A stretch of DNA of 64,000 nt from contig NZ_CP055930.1 in assembly GCF_013927005.1 (NCBI RefSeq), positions 496,001 through 560,000 of the forward strand, in the 5' to 3' direction. Shown here in pieces: positions 35,939 through 47,965 of the stretch. Both the position numbers and the translations under genes were made by a program. The DNA is from Enterobacter sp. RHBSTW-00175 (GTDB lineage: Bacteria > Pseudomonadota > Gammaproteobacteria > Enterobacterales > Enterobacteriaceae). How positions within the stretch are numbered: position 1 is the first letter of the stretch; each line of letters opens with the position of its first letter. The notes beneath the pieces are model-generated. The model made no database searches. It was given only the letters and a program-made list of their open reading frames with translations, and was not told the DNA's origin.

Positions 35939-37033
35939 TCAGGCTGACTCCGCCAGAGCAATATCCTCGCGCGTTTCAATACGTTCATTACCGTGGTAAA
36001 TCCGCGCATGTTGCAAGCCAACAAACAGACGCTCGCCCCGGAACGGCGGCTCTTCATCACGCATAACCACAGTCAGAGGTTCGGTGTACCAGCCCAGTGG
36101 CTGTACTACCAATTGGGTGTAGTGACCTTTAGGGCTAGCTTCCAGAACCTGCACCGGCAGCGGTGAGTCGAGACTGGTGCGACGGCTCACATCCACTTCC
36201 CACGGGCGCAGGAACAGATCGACCGGCCCCTGATGCGCAGAGGTATAGCCCAGAGGCCAACGGTGCGCACCCACATGGAATTGTCCCCCGCGAATGGTGC
36301 CCTGTAAGCGGTTCACTTCGCCCATAAACTCCAGCACAAAACGGGTCGCCGGTTCACGCCAGAGCTGTTCTGGTTCATCAACCTGCTCAATGTTCCCCTG
36401 GCTCATCACCACTACGCGGTCGGCCACTTCCATCGCCTCTTCCTGGTCGTGGGTCACGAAGACGCTGGTGAACTTCAGCTCTTCATGCAACTGACGCAGC
36501 CAGCGACGCAGCTCTTTACGCACCTGCGCATCCAGCGCGCCGAAGGGTTCATCCAGCAGCAGAATTTGCGGTTCAACAGCTAATGCACGCGCCAGCGCGA
36601 CACGCTGCTTCTGCCCGCCAGACAGCTGAGCCGGGAAGCGGTCTGCCAGGTGGGCAAGCTGTACCATCTCCAGCAGTTTGGTGACTTTCGCCTTAATGGT
36701 GGCGGCATCCGGGCGTTCGCGACGCGGCAACACAGTCAAACCGAAAGCGATGTTATCGAACACCGTCATATGGCGGAACAGCGCGTAATGCTGGAACACA
36801 AAGCCAACCTTACGGTCGCGGGCATGAAGACGGCTCACGTCTGTGCCGTGGAAACGGATGTGCCCGCTGGTCTGATGCTCAAGCCCGGCGATAATACGCA
36901 GCAATGTGGTTTTACCGGAACCAGACGGCCCCAGCAGAGCCACCATTTGTCCGGAAGGGATATCCAGCGAGATATCATTCAGCACCTGGGTGCGACCAAA
37001 AGACTTCTTAATATTGGCAATCTCAATGCTCAT
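35939..37033 (-). CDS. cysA: Sulfate/thiosulfate ABC transporter ATP-binding protein CysA
   Basis: CysA powers sulfate and thiosulfate import. The 364 residues have the Walker A motif GPSGSGKTT (about 35-43), the Q loop FVFQHYALF, the ABC signature [15 protein letters not shown], Walker [13 protein letters not shown] and the switch His in [11 protein letters not shown]-terminal regulatory TOBE-like domain follows. Its start overlaps the cysW end by 11 bases. Confidence 0.96.
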   Translation of the reverse strand: MSIEIANIKKSFGRTQVLNDISLDIPSGQMVALLGPSGSGKTTLLRIIAGLEHQTSGHIRFHGTDVSRLHARDRKVGFVFQHYALFRHMTVFDNIAFGLTVLPRRERPDAATIKAKVTKLLEMVQLAHLADRFPAQLSGGQKQRVALARALAVEPQILLLDEPFGALDAQVRKELRRWLRQLHEELKFTSVFVTHDQEEAMEVADRVVVMSQGNIEQVDEPEQLWREPATRFVLEFMGEVNRLQGTIRGGQFHVGAHRWPLGYTSAHQGPVDLFLRPWEVDVSRRTSLDSPLPVQVLEASPKGHYTQLVVQPLGWYTEPLTVVMRDEEPPFRGERLFVGLQHARIYHGNERIETREDIALAESA

Positions 37034-37898
37034 GATTTCCCTCCTGATGCTGACGTTTTTCCTGATTCTCTAAACGCCACTGCACCACACTCTTCAAAAA
37101 CAGGGTCAAAATAGCCATCAGCGTCAGTAACGCTGCGGCGGTAAAGGAACCGACGGTGTTGTAGTCCTGTTGCAGTAACTCAATCTGTAACGGCAGCGAC
37201 AAGGTTTCGCCGCGGATAGAGCCGGATACCACCGACACCGCGCCAAACTCGCCAATCGCACGGGCATTGGTCAACACCACGCCGTAAAGCAGCGCCCAGC
37301 GGATGTTTGGCAGCGTGACGCGACGGAACATCTGCCAGCCAGATGCGCCCAGCAGTACCGCCGCTTCGTCTTCATTGCTGCCCTGGCTTAACATCACCGG
37401 CACCAGCTCGCGCACCACAAACGGACAGGTCACAAACACCGTCACCAGCACCATGCCCGGCCAGGCGAACATGACTTGCAGGTTGTGTTCATCAAGCCAG
37501 CCACCCAGCGGGCCATTGGAGCCGTAAAACAGCAGATAAACCAGACCGGCCACCACAGGTGACACTGCAAACGGGATATCCAGAAGGGTCAGCAGCAGCT
37601 GACGTCCCGGGAAGTTAAAGCGCGTCACCAGCCAGGCCAGCAGCGTACCGAACACCAGGTTCACCGGCACGGTGATCAATGCAATCAGTACGGTCAGCCA
37701 GATGGCATGCAGCATATCCGGGTTCGCCAGGTTTTCCAGCGCAGGCATCAACCCCTTGCTGAACGCCTGAACGAAGATATAAATCGTCGGCACGACGAGA
37801 ATAAAGGCGGAAACCAGCACGCCCGCCCCAATCAGAAACCATTTACCCCAGTTGATACGGGGTGCATCGTATCGCTTCAATTGCGTAACTTCCGCCAT
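37023..37898 (-). CDS. cysW: Sulfate/thiosulfate ABC permease CysW
   Basis: One of two inner-membrane permeases of the sulfate/thiosulfate importer. The 291 residues contain about six membrane helices and the EAA loop [23 protein letters not shown], which contacts CysA. The reading frame overlaps cysU by one base (TGATG type) and cysA by 11, which indicates translational coupling through the operon. Confidence 0.95.
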   Translation of the reverse strand: MAEVTQLKRYDAPRINWGKWFLIGAGVLVSAFILVVPTIYIFVQAFSKGLMPALENLANPDMLHAIWLTVLIALITVPVNLVFGTLLAWLVTRFNFPGRQLLLTLLDIPFAVSPVVAGLVYLLFYGSNGPLGGWLDEHNLQVMFAWPGMVLVTVFVTCPFVVRELVPVMLSQGSNEDEAAVLLGASGWQMFRRVTLPNIRWALLYGVVLTNARAIGEFGAVSVVSGSIRGETLSLPLQIELLQQDYNTVGSFTAAALLTLMAILTLFLKSVVQWRLENQEKRQHQEGNHEH

Positions 37899-38731
37899 CA
37901 GTGACCTACCACACGTCGACCAAAGCGACTTTGCAGAGTGTTAATCGAGTACAACAGCAGCAGCGAGGCCGCAAGGATCACCGAAGCAATCGCGCTCGCC
38001 GCCGGATAATCAAACTCCTGCAGACGGATGAAAATCATCAGCGAGGTCACTTCCGTTTTCCAGGCGATGTTCCCGGCGATAAAAATCACCGCACCGAACT
38101 CACCGAGGCTGCGGGTAAACGACAGCGCAACACCCGCCATCAGCGCCGGAGACAGCTCTGGCAGAACCACTTTGCGGAAGCTCTGCCAGCGCGTAGCTCC
38201 CAGCGTTTCTGCCGCTTCTTCGTATTCCGGGCCTAACTCTTCCAGAACAGGCTGAACGGTACGCACCACAAACGGAATACTGGTAAAGGCCATCGCCACG
38301 GCAATACCAAGCCAGGTGTAGGTCACTTTGATATCAAACTTCGCTAGCCATTCGCCGTAAAAACCGTTCACGGAAAAGAGCGATGCCAGGGTTAAACCGG
38401 CTACCGCCGTCGGCAGGGCAAAGGGCAAATCCATTAACGCATCGAGCAACGTGCGGCCCGGGAAACGGTAGCGGGTTAAAATCCACGCCATCAGCAGGCC
38501 AAACACGCCGTTAAAAATGGAGGCGACAAACGCTGACAGCAGCGTCACTTTATAGGCCGCCACCACCTGAGGGTTGGTGACCACTTCCCAGTACTGCGCC
38601 CAGCTCATCTGCGCAAGCTGCATCACCAACGCGCTGAGCGGCAAAAGCAAAATCAGGCAGACGTACAGCAGGCTGGTTCCGAGGCTTAAGGTAAAGCCCG
38701 GCAGCACGCGTTTAGTCGATACTGCAAACAT
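37898..38731 (-). CDS. cysU: Sulfate/thiosulfate ABC permease CysU (CysT)
   Basis: The second membrane component of the importer. The 277 residues start [20 protein letters not shown] as in E. coli. About six helices and the EAA loop EYEEAAETLGATRWQSFRKVVLPEL are present. It overlaps the cysP stop by one base. Confidence 0.95.
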   Translation of the reverse strand: MFAVSTKRVLPGFTLSLGTSLLYVCLILLLPLSALVMQLAQMSWAQYWEVVTNPQVVAAYKVTLLSAFVASIFNGVFGLLMAWILTRYRFPGRTLLDALMDLPFALPTAVAGLTLASLFSVNGFYGEWLAKFDIKVTYTWLGIAVAMAFTSIPFVVRTVQPVLEELGPEYEEAAETLGATRWQSFRKVVLPELSPALMAGVALSFTRSLGEFGAVIFIAGNIAWKTEVTSLMIFIRLQEFDYPAASAIASVILAASLLLLYSINTLQSRFGRRVVGH

Positions 38732-39744
38732 TACTTATGCCCCGCCGCCAGCAATTTGTCTAACTCACCGCCACTGGCAAAATGTGTTTTCATCACATCA
38801 GGCCAGGAGCCGAAATGGTCTTCCACGCGGAACAGTTCGGTCTGCGGGAATTTGTCCTTCAGTTTGTTCATCACTTCCGGGTTATTCACACGGTAGTAGT
38901 AATCAGTAATAACAGTCTGCGCCTGCGGGCTGTACAGATAGTTGAGGTAGGCTTTCGCCGCTTTCTCTGTACCGTTGGCTGCAACGTTTTTATCCACCCA
39001 CGCTACCGGGAACTCGGCCAGGATGTTGGTTTTCGGGATAACAACTTCAAAGCCCTGCGCTTCGTACTGTTTACGGATGTTGTTCACTTCCGATTCAAAG
39101 CTGATCAGCACATCGCCCAGACCGCGTTCCGCGAAGGTGGTGGTCGCGCCGCGACCGCCGGTATCAAACACTTCGACGTTTTTCAGGAACTGGGTCATGA
39201 ACTGCTCGGTTTTGGCTTTATCGTTACCGTCAGCTTTGTCCGCTGCGCCCCACGCCGCCAGATAGGTATAACGTGCGTTTCCGGAGGTTTTCGGATTCGG
39301 GAAAATCAGTTTTACGTCAGAACGCACCAGGTCGTTCCAGTCGTGGATATTTTTCGGGTTGCCCTTACGCACCAGGAAACCCATGGTGGAGTAGAATGGG
39401 GAACTGTTATTCGGCAGACGGCTCTGCCAGTCCGCCGGGAGCAGCTTGCCTTTGTCATGCAGGATCTGCACGTCCGTCACCTGGTTATAGGTCACCACAT
39501 CCGCTTTCAGGCCCTGAAGGATCGCCAGCGCCTGTTTGGACGAGCCCGCATGAGATTGTTTGATGGTCAGCTTATCGCCGTTGTTCTCTTTCGCCCACTG
39601 CTGTTCAAACGGTGGGTTCAGGGCGGCAAACAGCTCGCGAGACACATCATAAGAACTGTTCAACAGCTCAGTTGCCTGCGCCTGTGCCACCAGCAGTAAA
39701 CCTGCCAGCGCCAGAGATCCTTTTTTCAGTACAGTAACGGCCAT
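38731..39744 (-). CDS. cysP: Periplasmic thiosulfate/sulfate-binding protein CysP
   Basis: CysP delivers thiosulfate and sulfate to CysUW in the periplasm. The 337 residues begin with a signal peptide ([20 protein letters not shown], then QAQA) cleaved near residue 24. The mature protein shows the sulfate-binding family segments [37 protein letters not shown] and [12 protein letters not shown]. It is the first gene of cysPUWAM. Confidence 0.96.
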   Translation of the reverse strand: MAVTVLKKGSLALAGLLLVAQAQATELLNSSYDVSRELFAALNPPFEQQWAKENNGDKLTIKQSHAGSSKQALAILQGLKADVVTYNQVTDVQILHDKGKLLPADWQSRLPNNSSPFYSTMGFLVRKGNPKNIHDWNDLVRSDVKLIFPNPKTSGNARYTYLAAWGAADKADGNDKAKTEQFMTQFLKNVEVFDTGGRGATTTFAERGLGDVLISFESEVNNIRKQYEAQGFEVVIPKTNILAEFPVAWVDKNVAANGTEKAAKAYLNYLYSPQAQTVITDYYYRVNNPEVMNKLKDKFPQTELFRVEDHFGSWPDVMKTHFASGGELDKLLAAGHK

Positions 39745-39781
39745 TGAGCACCCTTATAAATGTGATGACTATCTAATGGTC

Positions 39782-39829
39782 ATAATATTTATAACGAGTA
39801 CGAAAGGAGTAACGGTTTTATATACCGTT
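39782..39829 (-). promoter_or_regulatory. cysP promoter with candidate CysB palindrome
   Basis: On the minus strand a -10 of TATTAT (39782-39787) is preceded at the -35 position by a poor match. AACGGT-N7-ACCGTT (39811-39829), a perfect inverted repeat, lies just upstream. A weak -35 with an upstream activator site fits CysB activation, as known for E. coli cysP. Confidence 0.55.
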
Positions 39830-39866
39830 TGGTGATTTACAAGCAGAAAAGAGAATAAGGGGAAAT

Positions 39867-39889
39867 CCCCTCTCCCGGCGGGAGAGGGA
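39867..39889. repeat. CCCTCTCC palindromic hairpin, copy 2
   Basis: CCCTCTCCC-GGC-GGGAGAGGG, a nine-base stem almost identical to 5728-5751, ten bases after the yfeX stop. Confidence 0.6.
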
Positions 39890-39898
39890 GAAAGGCAA

Positions 39899-40837
<939 letters not shown>

Positions 40838-40890
40838 TCATGGTGGCCATTATACCTGGATTTCAGCGAGTCGGTTTGTTCAGACGCAAA

Positions 40891-41466
40891 TTACTGCTTC
40901 CAGATAATTTTGCTCACTTTCCAGTTTTTCAGCGTATCGTCAGACGGCATTAACCCTTCCGGACCGCTCCAGGTGCCGGTAAAGAGGTAACTGATGTGCT
41001 CGCTGCCTTCTGCTTTACACTCCACCGCCACGCTGTCGTCGGATGGCACGCTGGTGCAGTTGCCGAAGGCCTGTTTGTAGAGCGCGCTAAATGGTGTGCC
41101 CACTTTTACACCGCTTGTGGTCGGGATATCTTCGTCCATTACCGCAACCCGGTTTACCGTACCTTTATCGCCGTTAATCACCAGCGCCAGCGTGTCGCCT
41201 TTCAGCGCTTCGAAATAATGCACGATGGTACCATTTTCCGTTTTCATACCGCTACGCAAGCGATAGTCACTACTCAGCGCAGACTGAATAGCGTCCTGAT
41301 CCAGCGCCGTCGACGCGGTGATTTTGCCCACGCCCTGCTCGGTCACTTCCGTTGAAGAACCAAACCAGTTCCACGGATAAGCAGCCGACCAGTTAATTGA
41401 GGAGAGCGTTGAACAGCCGGTTAATGCCAGCGGGAGAGCGCATAAAAGTAAACGCAGCGATTTCAT
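40891..41466 (-). CDS. yfeY: Predicted lipoprotein YfeY
   Basis: A 191-residue lipoprotein known in E. coli as a member of the sigma-E regulon. The signal MKSLRLLLCALPLALTGCST has lipobox LTGC with Cys18. The second residue after Cys is Thr, which favours the outer membrane. The mature part shows no recognised enzyme motif. It is followed by yfeX on the same strand; no sigma-E promoter was identified with confidence. Confidence 0.88.
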   Translation of the reverse strand: MKSLRLLLCALPLALTGCSTLSSINWSAAYPWNWFGSSTEVTEQGVGKITASTALDQDAIQSALSSDYRLRSGMKTENGTIVHYFEALKGDTLALVINGDKGTVNRVAVMDEDIPTTSGVKVGTPFSALYKQAFGNCTSVPSDDSVAVECKAEGSEHISYLFTGTWSGPEGLMPSDDTLKNWKVSKIIWKQ

Positions 41467-41528
41467 TGAAACGTCCTTACTTGTTAAATCAACGCTTGTT
41501 GGAGTGCAGCATCGGCAAAAAGTGCCGC

Positions 41529-41978
41529 TTAATCTTTCTCGGGCGTAAAACAGGCGCGAAGACGGGGGTTAGTTAACAACCAAATCAGCGCCACGATATC
41601 CGCCACCAGCAACCCAATCCCCAGCCCGGTGAGCGGCTCGCCATAGAGCCAGAGCACAGGCTGCCAGCACAGAAGCGCAATTTGCGCCACAATCAGCAGC
41701 CAGCGAAGCGCCTGCCAGATTCGCGGGATAAGATGGCGTCGCCCACTGCACAGAAACGCCACGACCGCCGGCACGCCCGGTAGCAACCCCAGCCAAAAGG
41801 CGTCGTGATCGGGGTAAAAAAGCGTCAGCAGCGTATCGCCCTGCCCGCGTGATGCCGCGGCCATAACAAACAACACCCAGGTGCGTGCCTGCAAGAGCAA
41901 AACGCACCAGAACAAAAACGGCAGCCTGACACGCCCTTGCGCATCATAGTCTGCCGGATGGATCTCAGTACTCTTCAT
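41529..41978 (-). CDS. yfeZ: Inner-membrane protein YfeZ (DUF2919)
   Basis: A 149-residue membrane protein with four predicted helices (near 20-40, 60-80, 90-110 and 118-138) and a charged tail CFTPEKD. It belongs to the DUF2919 family; function is unknown. It overlaps the end of ypeA by 14 bases, so translation is probably coupled. Confidence 0.85.
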   Translation of the reverse strand: MKSTEIHPADYDAQGRVRLPFLFWCVLLLQARTWVLFVMAAASRGQGDTLLTLFYPDHDAFWLGLLPGVPAVVAFLCSGRRHLIPRIWQALRWLLIVAQIALLCWQPVLWLYGEPLTGLGIGLLVADIVALIWLLTNPRLRACFTPEKD

Positions 41979-42390
41979 CTTCTATCAGGCGCTTACATAA
42001 ACTCAACACATCAGAATGCTCATAACCCAGGCGCTCATACATGCCCAGCACCACGTCGTTATCTTCCCGCACCATGATCTGAATTTTCGGGCAGCCTCGG
42101 GCGATCAATTTCTTTTCCAGGCGATTGAGCAGCGCATTGGCGATACCGCGACCGCGGTATTCCGGGTGCACGCCCAGATAATAAGCTGAGCCGCGATGAC
42201 CGTCGTAACCGCCCATCACCGTGCCAACGACTTCACCGTTCACTTCGGCAACCAGGAACAGACTGACGTCGTGATTCACCTTACGTTCAATGTCCATTTC
42301 CGGATCATTCCACGGACGCAACAAATCGCAGCGCTCCCAAAGGGTGACCACCTCTTCGAAATCTTCCTGGCGAAAAACGCGTATCTCCAT
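41965..42390 (-). CDS. ypeA: GNAT-family acetyltransferase YpeA
   Basis: A 141-residue GNAT acetyltransferase, the E. coli length. The acetyl-CoA loop is [19 protein letters not shown] (about 78-96), preceded by AYYLG. In its relatives YpeA is linked to fluoroquinolone-type or generic N-acetylation only loosely; the natural substrate is unknown. ATG at 42390 is chosen because [15 protein letters not shown] is the family N-terminus. Confidence 0.87.
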   Translation of the reverse strand: MEIRVFRQEDFEEVVTLWERCDLLRPWNDPEMDIERKVNHDVSLFLVAEVNGEVVGTVMGGYDGHRGSAYYLGVHPEYRGRGIANALLNRLEKKLIARGCPKIQIMVREDNDVVLGMYERLGYEHSDVLSLCKRLIEDEEY

Positions 42391-42603
42391 GGTATTAACC
42401 GCCTTTTCAGGTTTAAAAACAGTGATTATGGCGCGAACGCCGTCAATAGCCAATAACCGGCGAAAATCCCACTAAAATTTGGCATAATGTCACTCTGTCA
42501 CGTATTGAAATGAAAAGTAAAACAATTCTCAACAAGGACTGTCGTATCGTGAAACGCGATACGATATAACACCAGGACCCCAATTTTTTACAATTCAGGC
42601 CGC

Positions 42604-44378
<1,775 letters not shown>

Positions 44379-44400
44379 ACGCTGAAGCCATCGCTTTTTG

Positions 44401-45084
44401 CTAATCCCAGTTCCCGTACGGGTAGGTTTTGCCTTTGATGAAATCCTGCGTCGACTGAATGAAATTGAACGAGCCACCGGGGACGACATAGTCTTTGCAC
44501 AGGGTCATTGCATTGCCGGAGAGGGTCCACATCTTCAACGGTTTTATGGGGATGCTGGGGCGTCCGCCAATATCGGAAAACCAGATGTTAACTTTGCCTC
44601 CGGGGGACAAACCAAACACCATTCTGTTGTACCACATTGGTGCGCCCGATAGACGATTGTGGTCGGCAGGGGTTTTCATACGCTGCCAGGTTTCCGGCCC
44701 AAACACAGCACTGGTTTCGTAGGTTTTTTGATCAATATAAGAATCCCAGCAGAAGACGATGAACTGCGGCGGTTTTTTGACTTTGTTGAAATGGACGCTC
44801 CCACCAAAGGTCACATCTGTCCATTTGTTAACGGAATCTGGATCGGGAGAAGTCTGATCAAGCGTGTTAAAGGTATACAGGTAACCATCCGTGTCGATCA
44901 CTCTGGCATGGAGTACTTCTGCCGGTAACTCGTAAGGTGTGATAAACGAAAAGCTCCACTCACCATAGGGTAACGTCCAGTCAGCGCTGGCGGCCTCTTT
45001 TGACTGTAATGGATATTTTTTTTGTGGACTGCAACTGGTGGTTGTCAGCAGCAGTATAAAAACCATCAACTTTTTCATCTTCAT
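44401..45084 (-). CDS. DUF2931 lipoprotein, putative immunity protein, copy 1
   Basis: A 227-residue lipoprotein of the DUF2931 family. The signal MKMKKLMVFILLLTTTSC has a lipobox-like TTSC with Cys18 and is followed by Ser, which fits outer-membrane sorting. It is nearly identical to the next gene upstream except for residues 3-10 and a block at 79-98. The start lies five bases after that gene's stop. An internal ATG at 45078 has better spacing to AGGG and may be the real start. Position behind an Hcp-phospholipase fusion suggests it blocks that toxin in the periplasm, as lipoprotein immunities do for Tle1. This is inference. Confidence 0.75.
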   Translation of the reverse strand: MKMKKLMVFILLLTTTSCSPQKKYPLQSKEAASADWTLPYGEWSFSFITPYELPAEVLHARVIDTDGYLYTFNTLDQTSPDPDSVNKWTDVTFGGSVHFNKVKKPPQFIVFCWDSYIDQKTYETSAVFGPETWQRMKTPADHNRLSGAPMWYNRMVFGLSPGGKVNIWFSDIGGRPSIPIKPLKMWTLSGNAMTLCKDYVVPGGSFNFIQSTQDFIKGKTYPYGNWD

Positions 45085-45089
45085 CCCTG

Positions 45090-45773
45090 TTATTCCCAGT
45101 TCCCGTACGGGTAGGTTTTGCCTTTGATGAAATCCTGCGTCGACTGAATGAAATTGAACGAGCCACCGGGGACGACATAGTCTTTGCACAGGGTCATTGT
45201 ATTGCCGGAGAGTGTCCACATCTTCAACGGTTTGGTGGGGATGCTGGGGCGTCCGCCAATATCGGAAAACCAGATGTTAACTTTGCCTCCGGGGGACAAA
45301 CCAAACACCATTCTGTTGTACCACATTGGTGCGCCCGATAGACGATTGTGGTCGGCAGGGGTTTTCATACGCTGCCAGGTTTCCGGCCCAAACACAGCAC
45401 TGGTTTCGTAGGTTTTTTGATCAATGTACGAATCCCAGCAGAAGACGATGAACTGTGGCGGTTTTTTGACCTTGTTGAATATGACACTGGGACCATGAAC
45501 GGTTGAAGCCCACTTATCAAGGGAATCCGAGGCGGGGGCGGTCTGATCAAGCGTGTTAAAGGTATACAGGTAGCCGTCCGTGTCGATCACCCTGGCATGG
45601 AGCGCTTCTGCCGGTAACTCATAAGGTGTGATAAACGAAAAGCTCCACTCACCATAGGGTAGCGTCCAGTCAGCGCTGGCGGCCTCTTTTGACTGTAATG
45701 GATATTTTTTTTGTGGACTGCAACTGGTGGTTGTCAGCAGCAGGGCTAGTATGAGTACGCTAGGTATTTTCAT
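45090..45773 (-). CDS. DUF2931 lipoprotein, putative immunity protein, copy 2
   Basis: A 227-residue lipoprotein with signal MKIPSVLILALLLTTTSC and Cys18, in the DUF2931 family. It is the effector-proximal copy: its ATG overlaps the effector stop by four bases (ATGA), a common arrangement for toxin-immunity pairs. It differs from copy 1 mostly at residues 79-98 (TAPASDSLDKWASTVHGPSV against TSPDPDSVNKWTDVTFGGSV), without gaps. Dozens of flanking residues are unchanged, for example GPETWQRMKTPADHNRLSG. Confidence 0.78.
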   Translation of the reverse strand: MKIPSVLILALLLTTTSCSPQKKYPLQSKEAASADWTLPYGEWSFSFITPYELPAEALHARVIDTDGYLYTFNTLDQTAPASDSLDKWASTVHGPSVIFNKVKKPPQFIVFCWDSYIDQKTYETSAVFGPETWQRMKTPADHNRLSGAPMWYNRMVFGLSPGGKVNIWFSDIGGRPSIPTKPLKMWTLSGNTMTLCKDYVVPGGSFNFIQSTQDFIKGKTYPYGNWE

Positions 45774-47758
45774 CGCTGTTTTCCGTCCATGTTGTAAATC
45801 GTTCTGTTCCAGTTTTCATCTGGCCGGTTCACAAAGCCGACGATTTTGGTAGCGGCGGCACCGCCATGCAATCCACCCTCTGGGTTGAGCTCTACGGCGT
45901 TCCAGTGGGCTGAACAGTGGATATAGCGCCTGGCGATCATTTCCACCTCTTCAGGTGTGAATCCGGCTACTTTTTCTACATTCCGACGGGTCGCTGTACC
46001 CATCTCCCGGGCACGTTTGCAGAAATCGTCAAGTTCCTCTGGAAGACGATGTTTTTTGACCTTTTCCACATCCGTAAATACCGAGCCCGCTTCAGTTGCC
46101 GCGTCGATCATCATCCTTAATGCCACCTTCGACCAGTCAAAGCTAACCGTGCGATGGCGCAGCGTCAGGGCGGAAAAAGTACGTTTCTGCGGCTGGCTGT
46201 AGTGGTCCCGCGGGGCGTAATCGTCCTCCCACACCTCCGGTGTGACTGCATGGGTTCGAACAATAGGCATAATGGCCGCTGAATGCTCTAGCTCAGGCAG
46301 TTGCGCTATCGTCTGCCGGTAAACAAGCGACTGTGTCCCGGGCTGGTTGTGCGGCTGGGTTTCCACCAGTGGACGGGTGAGAAAAAGATCTTCCCGCAGC
46401 TGCGGCAGATAGCCACCGCAGATATCGGAATGCACGCCGGGAAGTGCCAGCTCCGGCCAGTCAGGGGCAACGCTGTTGAGCGCAAAGTTGTAGCGACACT
46501 CATGCTGGGCGGTAATATGAAACACCTTCTCCGCGACGCCGGGAAGCAGGCGGATGTCGACATTGCCGGTATCGGCACTGTGCGGATTGAGACCGTTCGC
46601 CACTATGCCGACTGCTGCCACGGTATCTAAAATACCGAGAAAGCGCGTTTTACCCGCCGGGGCACCGCGATAGCTAACCTTGTCCATTCCCGCTGAAATG
46701 GCGCTGATAATAGCGCTATCCTCTGCCTGTACACGATTGGCGAAGTGACGTGCCGCCGCCGCACCGCGGCTGAAGCCGAAGATATCGAACAACAGATTTT
46801 CGACAACAAACTTGCCCTCCAGTAGGTTAAACGCGATATCTATCGCAGCAGCCAGTTGCGCCACCGCATCGTCAGTTTTGGCGATAATCCCCGTTTCAGC
46901 CGTCCCCAGCCCAATACCTACCAGGCTATCTGGTTCGCCTGCCTGGGTACCAATTCCTTCGACATAAACGACACCCTGTGAATAGCAACTGTCTGGTGGG
47001 AAGTACTGTTCATACAATTCATGCAGCCAGTGAATATTCGTGTAATACCCTAGATAGCTGGTTGCCCCAATCCCGCTGACCCCCATCTTCTCTGATGCAT
47101 TCCTGGCGAGAATAGTTGCCGCATCAGGGTTGTTGATTTCATAGTGCTGTGCCGTCAGCGCCTCGAGCATATTTCGGGTGTTCACCGCGTTGTTGCCGGT
47201 ACCGTCAAAGAATATTCCCAGCGCCAGCGTCACCTTACGTTCTGGCAGCGCTTCGGGAAGGAGGGTCTTCTGCACCACCGGGAAAAGCTGGTTATAACGC
47301 TCCGGCGTCAGCAGATAAGCAAACTCAGTGCCGGCAATCAGGTGGCGACTCAGAATATAATCATAATCCACCGAGATATATTCATAATCTAAATTGTTCA
47401 TCCTTGAATTCAGATAAAAGGAGTTTATCGTCGCACCGCGAATTTCAATCAGATAATATTTCTCCAGTCGTCCGTATTGATTTGCCCGGTAAATATCAAA
47501 CGTCATATTAAGACGTTCATTATTATTAATGGCGTTGCTGAGTAACGGAGAGCTTTTATCCAGGAGTTTGCAAAATTGCAGGTCGCGATGGTGAACACGG
47601 CCATTGGCACCGTCTGCCGCCTGCATCAGGCTGAAGACGAAGATCTCATCTTCATGCCCCTGCTGATAACGGTTACCAACGGAACCCTGTGAGCCGCATC
47701 CCGCAGAAATCTGTCCCTGAATATCACCCTCAAGCGTTAAATAAATAAGGCTGCTCAT
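45770..47758 (-). CDS. Hcp-DUF2235 fusion: type VI secretion phospholipase effector (Tle1-like)
   Basis: A 662-residue protein with two parts. Residues 1-150 form a complete Hcp (type VI tube) domain: MSSLIYLTLEGDIQGQISAG, GNRYQQGHEDEIFVFS, LLDKSSPLLSNAI, EKYYLIEI and RHLIAGTEFAYLL. After a short linker, residues 177-662 form a DUF2235 alpha/beta hydrolase: FFDGTGNN at 183-190, nucleophile elbow GFSRG with Ser330, GVHSDICGGY with candidate Asp445, and candidate His618 in CSAHWN. DUF2235 proteins of the Tle1 family are antibacterial phospholipases. The fusion should be delivered as part of the Hcp tube. Two lipoproteins follow in the same operon. No vgrG, paar or sheath gene is near, so it is an orphan unit relying on a type VI system elsewhere. 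Confidence 0.88.
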   Translation of the reverse strand: MSSLIYLTLEGDIQGQISAGCGSQGSVGNRYQQGHEDEIFVFSLMQAADGANGRVHHRDLQFCKLLDKSSPLLSNAINNNERLNMTFDIYRANQYGRLEKYYLIEIRGATINSFYLNSRMNNLDYEYISVDYDYILSRHLIAGTEFAYLLTPERYNQLFPVVQKTLLPEALPERKVTLALGIFFDGTGNNAVNTRNMLEALTAQHYEINNPDAATILARNASEKMGVSGIGATSYLGYYTNIHWLHELYEQYFPPDSCYSQGVVYVEGIGTQAGEPDSLVGIGLGTAETGIIAKTDDAVAQLAAAIDIAFNLLEGKFVVENLLFDIFGFSRGAAAARHFANRVQAEDSAIISAISAGMDKVSYRGAPAGKTRFLGILDTVAAVGIVANGLNPHSADTGNVDIRLLPGVAEKVFHITAQHECRYNFALNSVAPDWPELALPGVHSDICGGYLPQLREDLFLTRPLVETQPHNQPGTQSLVYRQTIAQLPELEHSAAIMPIVRTHAVTPEVWEDDYAPRDHYSQPQKRTFSALTLRHRTVSFDWSKVALRMMIDAATEAGSVFTDVEKVKKHRLPEELDDFCKRAREMGTATRRNVEKVAGFTPEEVEMIARRYIHCSAHWNAVELNPEGGLHGGAAATKIVGFVNRPDENWNRTIYNMDGKQR

Positions 47759-47910
47759 TTATTTTCCTGAGTGTGTTTAGTCAGAACGAAGCGTAATGAT
47801 AAAAAAAGAGAAGCAACTTGTTATTAATCAAATTACAGAATAAATGCTGGCGATTATTTAAACGTAAAAGGAACCGCTAATAAAACCGCATCAGGCACGA
47901 GATAACGTTA

Positions 47911-47943
47911 AAAAAATCCCCGATGATAAATACCGGGGATTTG
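47911..47943 (-). terminator. Terminator of maeB
   Basis: On the minus strand the stem AATCCCCGGTA / ATCGGGGATT (with small loop) runs into six Ts, about 25 bases after the maeB stop. Confidence 0.75.
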
Positions 47944-47965
47944 TATATTAAGGTGAGAGCGCTAA

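Noticed and set aside
44401..47758. Rhs or polymorphic toxin cassette
   Set aside because: No YD repeats, PAAR or VgrG domain; the N-terminal domain is Hcp and the toxin domain is DUF2235.
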